Assembly (NCBI GenBank): GCA_029215795.1
Contig: JARDYH010000001.1
Span: 397,829,154 to 397,893,153, forward strand
Direction of reading: 5' to 3'
From: Anniella stebbinsi
Lineage: Eukaryota > Chordata > Lepidosauria > Squamata > Anniellidae
Length of the DNA stretch: 64,000 nucleotides
The position numbers and the translations under genes were made by a program. Of this stretch, positions 25,178-35,219 are shown one piece after another; the first letter of the stretch is position 1, and every line of letters starts with the position of its first letter. The notes under the pieces are model-generated. The model was not told the origin of the DNA. It searched no databases and saw nothing but the letters and a program-made list of their open reading frames with translations.

Positions 25178-28001
25178 CTGAGAGAGCAAAAAGAGCAGGT
25201 GCAAGAGAGAGAGAAAAACAAGGTTTTTATCCACTGGGATCAAATACACAATGACACTGGCTTAAAGTGCTGGAGGCCTCATGTTTTCCTGACCACCACC
25301 ACCCACCCCAATATAAAGAAAGAAAAAATAAAATACTCTCCACAAATGTAACTATTCCAAAAGAATAGGGCTATCATTCAATTTAAATTAAAAAGTTGAT
25401 TAAAGGTGCAATTCTATGCATGTTTAGATAGAAAAAAGTGGCTAGGAATGCTGGGAGTTGTAGAACTTTTTTCCTGTGTAAACATGCATAGGATTTTGCC
25501 CTAACTGCTTAATAACTTCATATTTAGTCCACATACTTTGTGTAAGGAAACAATGAAGTGTCTTGCGGCACCTTAAAGACTAACAAATTCATTATGGCTT
25601 ACTTTTTCATGGACTCCAATCCATGTAAGTTACATTTGTTAGTCTTTAAGGTGCCACAGGACTCTTTGCTGCTTTTGCTTGTAGATGAGGCATGTGTGAC
25701 GTGTGAGGCGTCACCTTGAAAGAATCATTCCCACCTATGCGATAAAAAGAGGAAGCGGGTCCCTCCTGAAAGAGGGTGCTCACCATTTGCAGTGTTTAGA
25801 AGTAATTTTATTATACACACGCACACACAAATACACATGTACAAAATCCACTACATAAATAATTGGGAGCACCTTTTTAGTTGTTGTTTTTTTAAAAAAA
25901 CAATCAATCAATCCAATTCATTGAAAAAAACCACTGCAGCTCCACAAAACAAGCATGCTCAGCAGATGGTGATGAGATCAAAGAAGAGAGAGATGACCCA
26001 TGGAGAACTTTAAAGTTCTTTGGGAAGAAAGCTCTCCACCCCTCCAGCACTGGAAAACTAGAGTCTGGCTGGGGGCAGTGGGGAGTACACTAACTGGGGG
26101 GGGGGGCCTGCACTAACTAGCGGGGGGGGGACTGCACTAACTAGCGGGGGGGCACACTGTCTTTGCCACCTGTGGAATCAGTCAAAGCACCACCTCCAAC
26201 TGAGCCACCCACCCACCCAAGCAAAGTAGCCACGCCTCCTTGGAGGGCACATCCCCCTCATTCTCAGAGGATCCTGGGAGCAGGGGATCCTTGCTCCTCT
26301 AAAGGACCCTGCAAAGAAGCCAGTGGCATCACCAGCTCAGCTTTGTGGGCAGAACCATTATTGAGAGACTTTCTACATCGAAGCTTCTTCAGCATGAAGA
26401 TACCAACAGGAGAAGGGAGTCCTTGGTGAACTATCTCCAAGGGGTGGGGGGGGAGCAGCCCTGTTAGTCTCTTGTAGCAAAAACAACAAAGAGCCTAGTG
26501 GCACCCTAAAGACTAACCAATTAATTCTGGAAAATGATTTCCTGGAGTAGAGGGAACTCTGGCAGATGGGATATTGCCCAGAGTTTGGGTTGTTGTTTTT
26601 TGTACATACATATTGGGAGGTAGGGAATGGCAAACAATGAGGCCAAAAGGAAACTCAAAAGCACAAAGTAGGGGTGGTGACAATCGCAATAGTAACACTG
26701 GAGGGGGCGACTCAAGGGGCAGGAGACCAAACTGTCCTCCTGGGGGGGTCGCCTATGGCCCGTGAGGCTTCTTCAGGAGAAGACCCTGTGCAAATGCCTC
26801 CTCTCTCTGGGGAGCAGCCTATGGACAAGGAGCACGTGGGAAGAAGGGCAGCCCCGCCGGGGCTCTTTCAGGCAGGTTCAGGAGCCTCCGGGTCTTGGAA
26901 GGAGCCCCTCCCCCCCTTGGGCAACCCCCCCTTCCATCCAGTCACCCCCACACAGAGGGGCGCTCAGGCGGCCGGCCATGCCGCTGCTGCTGCCGCCGCC
27001 GCTCCTCTCTGACTCGTCACCGCCCGGAGCGCGCTTTGGCCGACTTTACAAGCTTGTCAAAAAAGATCTTGAACAGGGAAAGTCGTAAAAGTCTAATTTT
27101 ACAAGGACTCATTAGGCCAGCCTTTGCCTCTGGGCGCCGGACGCTTTCCTCCCGCGGGCAGCGCCTGGCTCTCGGACGGGGCTTGCGACCCGAGGCGACC
27201 CGAGGGGAGAAGCGCGGCCAGCCTCGGAGGCAGCCCGAAGCAAAGGCCGGCGGCCGGCTGGACTTCTCGCCCAAGGCCCCCAGTCCCTGGCGCAGCCCTG
27301 GGCCGCTTCCTTTAGGAGACGGCCGGGCTCCGGCTCGGATTGCCCTGAAAAGGAGAGCCGCTCGGAGGAAGGCGGCGGCGGCGCTCTCCTCTTCAGGACC
27401 GACGGCGGCGCATCTCCGCTTGGAGAGGGAGAAACGGAGGGAGAAGAAAGGAGCAGGGCGGTCGGGCTGGGGGAGGGGGGAGGTCAATCGTCTGTCCGGG
27501 AATTGGGGAGGGGCAGCGGGCCTCGAGCAGCGAGCAGCGAGACACGGGCCAGAAAAGGCCCGCGCTGCATCGACACCCCGTCGGGGAAGCCCGGCGCAGG
27601 AGTGAAGCGGCGCATAGCAAGGGCGTTTCACGAGGGAAAGTACCGCGACGGAGCCCCGAGGAAGCCCGCCCGGCCTCGCTGCGCGCGGGCAGGCCGAGGG
27701 GAGAGAGGCACCCCCATACCGGGCGCACGTGCGGCAGCCGGAGCCGGCTCGGAAGGGAAGGGAAACGGAGGCCGAGCGGGTGAGACCACGAGGGCGGGAG
27801 GAGGCGTGCGCGGCCGCCCGGGCGCCTCCTCCTTTGGGCTGGCTGCCAGGAGGGAGGGCCGGCCGGGAGGAAGGGAGGGAGGGAGGAGGCGGCCGGGCCA
27901 GTCCGGGGATGCTTGGGGTTCGCCCGCCGGCACAGAAGCTCACCTGGGACGGCGAAGAGGAGGAGGAGGAAGGCGGACAACGGTCTCCGACGGGGCGCCA
28001 T
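24875..28001 (-). CDS. PRTG: PRTG (protogenin) 5' end: coding exons 1 and 2
   Basis: This is the start of a single-pass cell-surface receptor of the immunoglobulin superfamily (DCC/neogenin-like: four Ig domains, then fibronectin III repeats), known from developing neural tube and mesoderm. Only two coding exons lie here: a signal-peptide exon and the first Ig domain. Exon 1 ends after one base of a Gly codon and exon 2 supplies the other two, so the frame runs [22 protein letters not shown]. That N-terminus and the KAHLTLA end match what is known of protogenin. Both splice junctions are canonical (GTGAGC donor, CTCAG acceptor). Exon 2 ends in phase 1 at a GTAAGT donor, and the next exon lies off the left edge, so intron 2 exceeds 24.8 kb. 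The neighbour upstream is NEDD4 on the same strand, as in human. The remaining Ig, FN3, membrane and tail exons are not in the window. Confidence 0.93.
25404..25502. mobile_element. Palindromic MITE (GCAAT...CTATGCATGTTTAGA type)
   Basis: GGTGCAATTCTATGCATGTT is mirrored by AACATGCATAGGATTTTGCC, with GAAAAAAGT/ACTTTTTTC inside and a half-site GCTAGGAATGCTGGGAGTTG in the centre. A fuller copy of the family lies at 62,085-62,217. Confidence 0.65.
25556..25680 (+). repeat. Dispersed repeat (CACCTTAAAGACTAACAAATT family)
   Basis: GCGGCACCTTAAAGACTAAC and its inverse GTTAGTCTTTAAGGTGCC face each other 70 bp apart, followed by ACAGGACTCTTTGCTGC. Related pieces occur at 26.45-26.55, 29.24-29.37, 59.24-59.30 and 60.0-60.12 kb. 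This is a widespread reptile repeat whose class I cannot fix. Confidence 0.55.
26088..26153 (+). repeat. Short G-rich tandem repeat
   Basis: Three units of about 22-23 bp, each CACTAACTGG or CACTAACTAGC followed by a run of seven to eleven G and a short CT/AC joint. Repeated G-runs make a G-quadruplex-capable array on the plus strand within PRTG intron 1. Confidence 0.75.
26450..26545 (-). repeat. Dispersed repeat fragment, same family as 25.56 kb
   Basis: CCTGTTAGTCTCTTGTAGC then AACAACAAAGAGCCTAGTGG and CACCCTAAAGACTAACCAAT match the conserved end of the family. Confidence 0.55.
27944..28001 (-). CDS. PRTG: PRTG exon 1, coding part (signal peptide)
   Basis: ATG is at 28,001-27,999. Nineteen codons plus one base encode [19 protein letters not shown], a classic signal peptide: a basic n-region (RRR) followed by a Leu/Phe/Ala-rich core. 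The donor is CCCAG followed by GTGAGC (27,943-27,938). The 5' UTR continues to higher coordinates within the CpG island. The start was chosen because it gives a signal peptide and joins in frame to the Ig exon. Confidence 0.9.
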
Positions 28002-28278
28002 TTAGCCGCGGGCTCTCAGGGGCATCTCCCTCCTCCGGCCAGCCGCGCGTCCGTCCAGAGGCCAAATGGCTTCTCTCGCTCTTGCTCGGGCTCCCGCCGG
28101 GGGACTCTTTCTCCTCCCCCTCCTCCTCCTCCCGCGCACGGACACAGTGTGAACATGCATACACAAAAGGGGAGGGGGCTGCGAGGGGCCAGCAGCAGGC
28201 CGGACAAGCCAAGCCAGGCGGACGGCGACGGAGCTCCCCGGACACGCCGCTCTCCTGGCGCTACTTTCGGCGCTCGTC

Positions 28279-28283
28279 ATTGG
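28279..28283 (-). promoter_or_regulatory. Candidate CCAAT box upstream of PRTG
   Basis: On the minus strand this reads GCCAATGAC, an NF-Y type CCAAT core, about 280 bp upstream of the PRTG ATG and flanked by GC boxes (CCCCGCC at about 28,290-28,297). The placement is reasonable for a CpG-island promoter, but a five-base motif alone is weak evidence. Confidence 0.35.
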
Positions 28284-29239
28284 CCTTTGGCGGGGCAGGG
28301 GGAGGGCCGGCCGGCCGGTGGGTGGGTGGATCGGTGGACGGAGGGCGCGAGGAGGGGGATCTTCTCTGTGCCCTCCCCTCCCCCGCCCGGCTGGACGAGG
28401 CACCTGAGGTCAGCGCAGCCAGGCCCGCCGCGCCGCCTCTCCAAGCGCCCTCCTGAAGCGCGCGTCGTGTCGGGGGGGAGGGGGCGAGTGCCACAGCGAG
28501 GAGGAAGGGGCGCTGGCTGGTACCAGAATGGGCGCCCGACCGACCCCAGAGGCTGTCCTTTCAGGGCTTTGAGGGTACGGGGTGTGAGTGCCTGCCAGGA
28601 CTGCCTGCTCCAGGGCATTTTCTCCTCCTCACCTAGGTGAGGAAGGCGCTTCAGGAAGGCGCCGTGGACAGGGGCAGCTCAGGCCTAGTATACCACTCTG
28701 CCTCCAACCCACGAATCCAAATGTGCCCTCGGCGTAGTCAGATGGGGCAGGAACAAGTTCTGAGTGACAACCTACCAAGCGTGAAGGTTACACCAGGGAG
28801 GCCTCTGGCCTGGCCCAGCAGAGCTCTGTGGAGGATCCATTCAGAACCAGCCTCCCCCCATATACTTTTTGAATGATGCCCTTAAAGGGCCTGTGGAGGA
28901 GGAATGGCTTATGATGGCCCACATGTCTGCAGAGGACAGGACATCAGAGTGGATACAACTAGGGCCAGATCTACCATTAGCCAGAAAGAAGCGGTCACCT
29001 TAGGCGGCAGATGCTGGGAGGCGGCAGCACGGAGTTGCGGGAGAAAGCTGTGGGCTATCCAACCTGCTCTGCAACCCCTAAGTTAGGCTGCAGCATTCAG
29101 GGGCAGTGGAGGATGCTGTCCCATTACCAGTGTTGATGACTGATCCATTTGCCAGTCCAACTGGCTTCTATACATGGAATGGTAGGGGGCACCATTTTGT
29201 TCTTCGCCTTGGGCCGCAAAAGGTCTTAGGCCACCACTG

Positions 29240-29365
29240 GATGCAGGATTCCCAGATGGGCTCCAGCTACAACTCCTCTGTCCATCTTCAAGGAGCCACA
29301 ACTTGGTTGTTTGTGCTGCAACAGACTAATATAGCTATCCTTCTAGAAGTTTTTCGGATAAGGCC
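29240..29365 (+). repeat. Dispersed repeat fragment, sense
   Basis: AAGGAGCCACAACTTGG, TTTGTGCTGCAACAGACTAA and TATAGCTATCCTTCTAGAAG correspond to the inverse of the end seen at 26.45 and 59.24 kb. Confidence 0.5.
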
Positions 29366-29983
29366 AGTTTGAGATGCCTGGTGGAAAAACTTTAGAGTCT
29401 CTGCTGAGTGTAAGTATTACTAAAAACATAGACCTTATTTTAGCATTTAGCCGTTTCAGATCTCTCCCCATTTTTAACACTCACATTTGCTCAATGTTCA
29501 GTTGAACCTCTTATGGCCACCATGACAAATCAGACATAAATTACAGTGAAACCCCTGTGGTGGAGAGAGGCTGAGTAGAAGTGTTTTCAAATTAATAAAA
29601 TTAATAATGTTTAACACAATACACCCACTCAGGACCAGACCAACTATTAGCCAGGGTTACCTAAGACGGATATTCAAAAAGGTGGGGTGGTAGTGAACCT
29701 GGCTGAAATGTTAAGACTATCCCCAGGAAGTGAACTATGTGTTTTCAGCAGCTGCACTCCTGAAATCTGGTTTGCTGTGCTTGGAGCCAGCCTGTCCTGC
29801 CCTGGGACCACCTAGGAAGGATCAAGTACCATTTACATCAAAGGACTCTGTGCATCAAGGAGACTGCAGTGCGACGAACATATCCAAGGCCCGTCTCCTC
29901 CTGAACCCCTTAGCACAATTAACGTTGCCCAATTCTTTGGATCCCACCTATATATTGGAAGTAGATACCTGGGAAACAATATG

Positions 29984-30084
29984 GCCCTCTTCAGAAGACG
30001 CTTTAAACCATGGCTTTAAACCACAGCTTTTTGCCTTATTCGCCGTGATTAAAGCTGTGGTTTAAGGTGTCTTCTCAAGTGGGC
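29984..30084. mobile_element. About 100-bp hairpin MITE
   Basis: GCCCTCTTCAGAAGACGCTT and AAGGTGTCTTCTCAAGTGGGC are imperfect inverses. Inside, TTAAACCACAGCTTT and AAAGCTGTGGTTTAA are exact inverses around a 15-20 base loop. The terminal style resembles the Harbinger-like MITEs of this window. Confidence 0.55.
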
Positions 30085-30315
30085 TTATGAGTCTGATTAA
30101 CTGCCAAGCTACTCATCCATGATAAATTCAACTTTATTTTCAAGGTATCTACATAATTGTTCTACGGGAGAAAAGTGTATAAAATTATGCACGGTGTGGA
30201 GAAAGCAAATAGAACTTTTTCTCCCTCTCATACTTCTAGAGCATAGGCTCTTCCATTGAAGCTGAATGGTGAGAGATTCAGGGACAAGCAAAAAGGAAGT
30301 ACTTCTGCAAACAGT

Positions 30316-30600
30316 ATATACATTCTGCTAGATGTAGCGATGGCCGCCAATTTTGATGGCTTTAGAAGGAGGTTAGATAAATTAATGGAAAAGGTTATCA
30401 ATGGCTACTAGCTGTGATGGCTATAGGCTACCTCCAGTATCAGAGACAGTGTGCCTCTTTATGCCAGTTGCCGGGGAAGACAAGTTGGAGTATGCTATTA
30501 TATTGCATTAATTGTGGGCTTCCCAGAGGCATCCAGTGGCCACTGTGGGAAAAGAATACTGCACTAGATACTCCTTTGGTCATCCAGTATGGTGATTTTC
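30316..30600 (+). repeat. Dispersed repeat (TGATCCAGCA family), longer copy
   Basis: It has AGAAGGAGGTTAGATAAATT, AATGGCTACTAGCTGTGATGG and TGGGCTTCCCAGAGGCATCC, ending CTTTGGTCATCCAGTATGG. This gives the upstream part that the shorter copies lack. Confidence 0.6.
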
Positions 30601-30984
30601 ATCTTTATTTACTTCATTAATATACAGTCAAAAGGCTGTACATAATTGATTTCAGATAACTCATGTAATATTTATCCCCCAAATATTTAATTAATATCCA
30701 TTTCCATGGTGCTATGCAGCTGTTTGTATCTTCTCTTTATGGCTGTCCCAGCATCTCTGACTTTGATGAATTGCTCTTATAACTGAAAACCTTGCTGAAA
30801 CTATGTAAGGCATGAAGTGCAACACTTAAAATTGATAAAGATCTCTGTGTCGCTGCTGTGTGTGGCCAGCATAAAGTGGAGGTTTACATTCTTTACTTGT
30901 AATTATTAGACTATACTTTTTAATTTCTAGTGCCTATTGCTAGTGGTTTAGCTGAAGAATGAAAAGAACTAAGAAGTGTTTCAG

Positions 30985-31050
30985 TATTAATTCTTACATT
31001 TCTATACCGTTCAATAGCTGAAGCTCTCTGGGTGGTTCACAACAATTAAA
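30985..31050 (-). mobile_element. Antisense LINE tail, left piece split by the 31.05-kb insertion
   Basis: TTACATTTCTATACCGTTC then AATAGCTGAAGCTCTCTGGG and TGGTTCACAACAATTAAA is the family tail seen at 2.6, 6.1 and 32.7 kb. The element resumes at 31,718 after the foldback insertion. Confidence 0.75.
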
Positions 31051-31717
31051 GTTTATATCCAAAAAAAGTTAAGGCAGAATATATAAATGAGTTTAATACA
31101 ATATATATACACACACACACACACAGAAATAGTTGCAAGCACTTAAAATATGACATACAATTAAAATATCTTAATAAAAATAATGCTCCAACAATCTTCA
31201 CTGTTATGGCCAGACGCGTTTCGACATGTATGTCGTCCTCAGTGGCCACTTTACACAGTTGGTTTAAAGCTGAATTTTGGCTTATTCTTTGGCTGTCCAA
31301 TGCTTACACGAGTGGTGGGTGCTCCATATCAAAAATGCTGTAAACAGAGGAGTGACGCTCTTTATCATATGTATACTTGTTGAAAAAGTTTTTAGTCAGC
31401 CCCAGCAGAGTGCAAGATTAGTTAAAAGAATAAGCCAAAATTCAGCTTTAAACCAACTGTGTGAAGTGACCACTGAGGAGGACATACGTGTCGAAACGCA
31501 TCTGGCCATAACAGTGAAGATTGTTGGAGCATTATTTTTATTATACTATTATAATTGAATGTCATATTTTAAGTGCTTGCAACTATTTCTGTGTATATAT
31601 ATAAAAAATTGTATTAAACTCATTTATATATTCTACCTTAACTTTTTTTGGATATAAACTGTATAGTTTTTGGTTAAGGATAACACCTTTGTTTAGGCTG
31701 GTGTATTAATTGGTGCT
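31051..31717. mobile_element. 667-bp foldback (long inverted-repeat) element
   Basis: The left arm 31,051-31,290 and right arm 31,425-31,659 are inverse copies with only scattered differences, separated by about 134 bases. Matching landmarks are GTTTATATCCAAAAAAAGTT, GTTGCAAGCACTTAAAATATG, CACTGTTATGGCCAGA and ACGCGTTTCGACATGTATGT. About 58 bases beyond the right arm have no left partner, so the left end is truncated. Exact 15-bp direct repeats TTCACAACAATTAAA flank it (31,036-31,050 and 31,718-31,732) and the surrounding LINE continues on both sides. There is no open frame of note. Confidence 0.8.
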
Positions 31718-32450
31718 TTCACAACAATTAAATCCATAAAATACAAGATGATAAAATTCAATATACAAGTTTAAAGCTACAGTATAATTTTGTAAAAAAA
31801 AATATTATAAACTAAAAAAAATAAAATTCCTAGGGAAATAAAAAGGTCTTCACCTGGCACCCAAGAGAGCACAACGTAGGCACCAGATGAGCTTTTCTGA
31901 GTTCATTCCACAAATGAAAAGACGGTTGAAAGGGGCCTCTTCTTGGTAGCCACCCACCTCACTTCCTTTGGCGGGGACTCCCTGAGAAGCACCACTGAAG
32001 ATGATCTTAGGCATATGCAAGAGAGGAGAGAATCCTTCAGGCAACCTGGTACCAAGTCATTTAGGGCTTTGAATATCGATTCCAGCACTTTGAATTTGGC
32101 TCATAAATGGACTAGCAGCCAGCGCAAATGGAAAAGTACTGGCATAATATGATCACGTTGGTCAATCCTCCTTAACAATATTGCTGCCCTATTCTGGACC
32201 ATCTGAAGTTTCCAGACCATTTTCAAAGGCAGCTGCACATATAACAAATTGTAGTAATCCAGACAAGAGGTTAACAGAGCATAGATAACTGCAGCTAGGC
32301 TATCTGGTCCAGATAAGGACGTAGTTGGTATATCAGCCTAAGCCTATAAAAGGTGTTCTCTGCCACAGAGTCCACCTGTGCCTCTAGTGACAATGCTGGA
32401 TCCATGAGCATTAATATCACTAATAAGGGAGCTTCCCCCAACTGCTGATT
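31718..32450 (-). mobile_element. Antisense LINE (L2/CR1-type), RT part, right piece
   Basis: On the minus strand the sequence carries degraded RT-thumb coding of the L2/CR1 group: a run around 32,260-32,170 reads like YYN-LLYVQLPLKMVWKLQMVQ-NRAAILL with frame changes. Downstream near 31,990 are LRSTTEDD-type remnants, then a 3' UTR. It continues the tail at 30,985-31,050, so one LINE copy was interrupted. Confidence 0.65.
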
Positions 32451-32711
32451 TTACCTCTGGGAGGTCTGCAGAGCTGGCTTTACCTCATGTGAAGGTCTAT
32501 GAACCGGGGGGGGGGGGGGACGGCAGGAGGGAGAAGAGTTAAGTATGCCCCCCCTCTCCTGCCACACAGATGCTTTGCAGCAGAGAAGCAGCTGCTAGGC
32601 TAATGATACATGCAGCTAGGATGTTCCCTGCCATTTGGCCTTTGAATTGCCAGAAACATATGCACCAGGGTCCCCCTTTAAGGTCCGCCTACCCCTTTCC
32701 CTTTTTGGGTT

Positions 32712-33240
32712 ATTTATTATTATTATTTATTACATTTCTATACCACTCCCATAGCCGAAGCTCTCTGGGCAGTTTACAAAGTTGAAAACATTAAACATTA
32801 AAAATCAATATCCACAATTTTAAACCATAAAAATCATAAAAACAGCAACATACAAAGACAGTATACATTTGAAACAACTTTGAGACTCTCAGCCTGAAAA
32901 CAGATGTGGGGTCAATTTTTAAAAATCAACATATGCTGTTAAATGCCTGGGAGAAAAGTCTTGACCTGGCGCTGAAAAGATAACAATGTTGGCACCAGGC
33001 GGGCCTTCTCGGAGAGATCATTTCATAATTCGGGGATCACCACTGAGAAGGCCCTCTCCTTTGTTACCATCCTCTGAGCATCCCTCGGAGTAGGCACCCG
33101 GAGGAGGACCTTAGATGTTGAGCATAGTGTACAGGTAGGTTCATGTGAGGAGAGGCGTTCCGTCAGGTACTGTGGTGCGAAACCATGTAATGCTTTATAG
33201 GTTAAAACCAGGGTTATGATCATCAGACTTGCCTGGAGTT
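32712..33240 (-). mobile_element. Antisense LINE (L2/CR1-type) 3' part
   Basis: The tail begins at 32,712 with TTATTATTATTTATTACATT and the AGCCGAAGCTCTCTGGGC block. The minus-strand frame at 33,223-33,023 reads LTYKALHGFAPQYLTERLSS then KERAFSVV, the conserved C-terminal region of L2/CR1 reverse transcriptases. It is truncated near 33,240. Confidence 0.75.
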
Positions 33241-33426
33241 ATTAAAAACATTTATACTTCCTTCAAAGGTGAAAAAACTTCTCAAAACAGTTTACAGAAG
33301 AAAAACCATGACATAAGACAGCAGGCCTCTCACCACCATACAGACTGGCAGTGGTGAAGTAAGATTTCACCATCCTCATCACAAGGTAAGCCCTAAGATG
33401 GTTTCTCAATTATTTGATCGTGCTTA

Positions 33427-33650
33427 TTTATTTTGTTTTATATCCCACCTTTTTCCTCCTTTAGGAACCCAAGGTGGCTTACATAATCATCTCCATTTTA
33501 TCCTCACAACAACCCCGTGAGGTAGGTTGGGCTGAGAGTCTGTGTCTACCCCAAAGTCACAGTGAGCTTCCATGGACGAGTAGGGACTTGAACTCCGATC
33601 TCTTGACTCTCAGTCCAACACTAGTCGCTACACCACACTGTACTTGCCAC
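33427..33650 (-). mobile_element. tRNA-derived SINE, copy 4 (antisense)
   Basis: Reversed copy: on the plus strand it starts in the tail (TTTTATATCCCACCTTTTTC) and reads AACCCAAGGTGGCTTAC, then CTCACAACAACCCCGTGAGG. It ends with the inverse of the B box and A box (GGACTTGAACTCC ... AGTCGCTACACCACAC). Confidence 0.8.
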
Positions 33651-34835
33651 ACTTCTTTTGTTACCTCACAGTGGCCCCTGTGTAAATATTGGAAGTCCCC
33701 AACACTATAAAACCTTGGAGTCCTCACCACCACCTCCATCAGCTTGAGCAGGGAGACCATTTGGCAGCAGGATGGATAGTTCTCCAACACAAATCCTGTC
33801 AGGGAGAGAAATTCAAACCTGGCTGACTGTTGGATAGGGCAAGAAAAATTATTCTTCCCTGTAGCCTTTTGTTCACACACTAAGAATTTCCTAGCTTTTG
33901 TGTTTCAGAAGCAAAAGGTTTGACAACAAACCTATTAAGGCCTATAGACACACATATCTACATTTTGTTTTTCTCTTTATTCCTGCGTGGCTTGCTAGGA
34001 ATTAGGATTTTTGCTTTTCCCCTTTTATCTACAATCTCGTCTGAAGTATGGATGCCGGAGGCCTCCTGCTGCTTCGTTTTATCTCAGAGTCAGGAAGAGA
34101 CCCTGGCCAGATCCACCGGGCCTGTCCCCTTATCTTAACCTCCCCTCCCTGCTCTCTCTGAAGGGCCCGTCTACCTACCAGCTGCTGTCACAACGCAAGA
34201 GGGATGACCTCTCAGGAGTGTGAAGATAAACAGATCGGAAGCCTTCAAGGCATCTCCCGGTCCTCTTCCTCACCTCACACACAGAGCACAGGGCTATCTT
34301 TCATAACATTCTCTCCCCAATCAGCCCTGTCCGGACTTTTGGTATTTTTGAAACATCCCAGAAATTTCCCCCAAAGTTCTTTTGAGGCAGTTTAAAGCGT
34401 AGCTGCAGAATGAGGCAAAATAAATAAAAATGAAGAACGGAGAGTTGTTCAAGACTGTGAAAATTTATTAATACATTTATTAGTCTCTTAGTAACAAGAC
34501 TGGGCTTTCACCTCAGATTGGTCATATTGTCGAGGGAGGGGGTTTACAATTGGGCCTTTTCCAGTCTCACAGCAAACTGGAGAACCCTTCTAAAGTCCTT
34601 CAGTAGGGGTCTCACAAATGAAGGTATTTACAATAAAGCCAAAGCACATGTTGTAACTTTTTGTCCATCTTGATTGGGTAGAGTTGTATGGTAATAATGG
34701 GCTTGATCGAAAAGGTGGCACCATGGCAGATGCAGCACTTTGAAGGTGTGTTTACACGCAGTAGTTGTATCCATTGACATGAGCCTCCCACAGGTAAGGA
34801 GCTGGATGTTTCAATAGCCCCAATTCATCGGGTAT

Positions 34836-35030
34836 TTCTTGTGCAGAGGAGCAAACACCAAGGCTTTAATTTCTACAAATCAATTATTTTGGACTCCCAA
34901 AATGCCTCTGACGAAGTCCCTCACCGAAGACTCTTGAATAAATTTAGCAGTGATGGGGTTAAAGGACAATTCCTCTTATGGATCCATAGCTGGTTAAATA
35001 ACAGGAAGCAGTGTGCCCACCGTATTTCCA
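34836..35030 (+). pseudogene. Reverse transcriptase fragment of a LINE
   Basis: The frame from about 34,840 reads ILDSQNASDEVPHRRLLNKF then GVKGQFLLWIHSWLNNRKQC. This is a worn version of the LDFQKAFDKVPHxxLLxKL...W..WL..RKQ segment of CR1/L2-type reverse transcriptases. No flanking LINE sequence is recognisable. Confidence 0.6.
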
Positions 35031-35142
35031 GGCCTCCTTCCTTCCTCTGCAGATCCCCAGCTAACAAGCAAAAATGTCCATCTAGCCAAAATGCAAAGCA
35101 GTAGGAGCCCAGAGAAGATCGAAGGATTGAGCCCTTAGCATA

Positions 35143-35219
35143 GAGCCTATCTACACTACTGCTTTAAAACGGTTTATAACAGTTTTAAACCGTTTTAAAG
35201 CAGTAGTGTAGATAGGCTT
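35143..35219. mobile_element. 77-bp near-perfect palindrome, probable MITE
   Basis: Two 31-bp arms (35,145-35,175 and 35,187-35,217) are exact inverses: GCCTATCTACACTACTGC...AAACGGTTT against its complement, with an 11-base loop. ATA flanks both sides (35,140-35,142 and 35,220-35,222). The full complementarity implies recent origin or gene conversion between arms. Confidence 0.65.

Larger units (their letters stand above)
25178..27943 (-). other. PRTG intron 1
   Basis: This is the intron between the signal-peptide exon and the first Ig exon. It contains a 99-bp palindromic MITE (25,404-25,502), two pieces of the GTGCCAC-type dispersed repeat (25.56-25.68 and 26.45-26.55 kb), G-rich tandem repeats (26,088-26,153) and the downstream half of the CpG island. 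No further coding exon was recognised. Confidence 0.8.
26880..28640. promoter_or_regulatory. PRTG: CpG island covering PRTG exon 1 and promoter
   Basis: This stretch is far richer in G+C and in CpG than the flanks, with many GGGCGG/CCGCCC-type boxes, GGCGGCGGC runs and CGCGC. It straddles the PRTG start codon, as expected of a developmental-gene promoter. No TATA box is evident. The transcription start cannot be fixed from the sequence but should lie between 28,002 and about 28,500. The long open frames that cross it on both strands are a by-product of base composition. Confidence 0.8.

Noticed and set aside
27017..28640. Open frames of 200-317 codons on both strands of the 27-28.6 kb region
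   Set aside because: They overlap one another in several frames, consist of Arg/Pro/Gly/Ala-rich sequence and cover the CpG island. Only the 58-nt PRTG signal-peptide segment has splice and family support.
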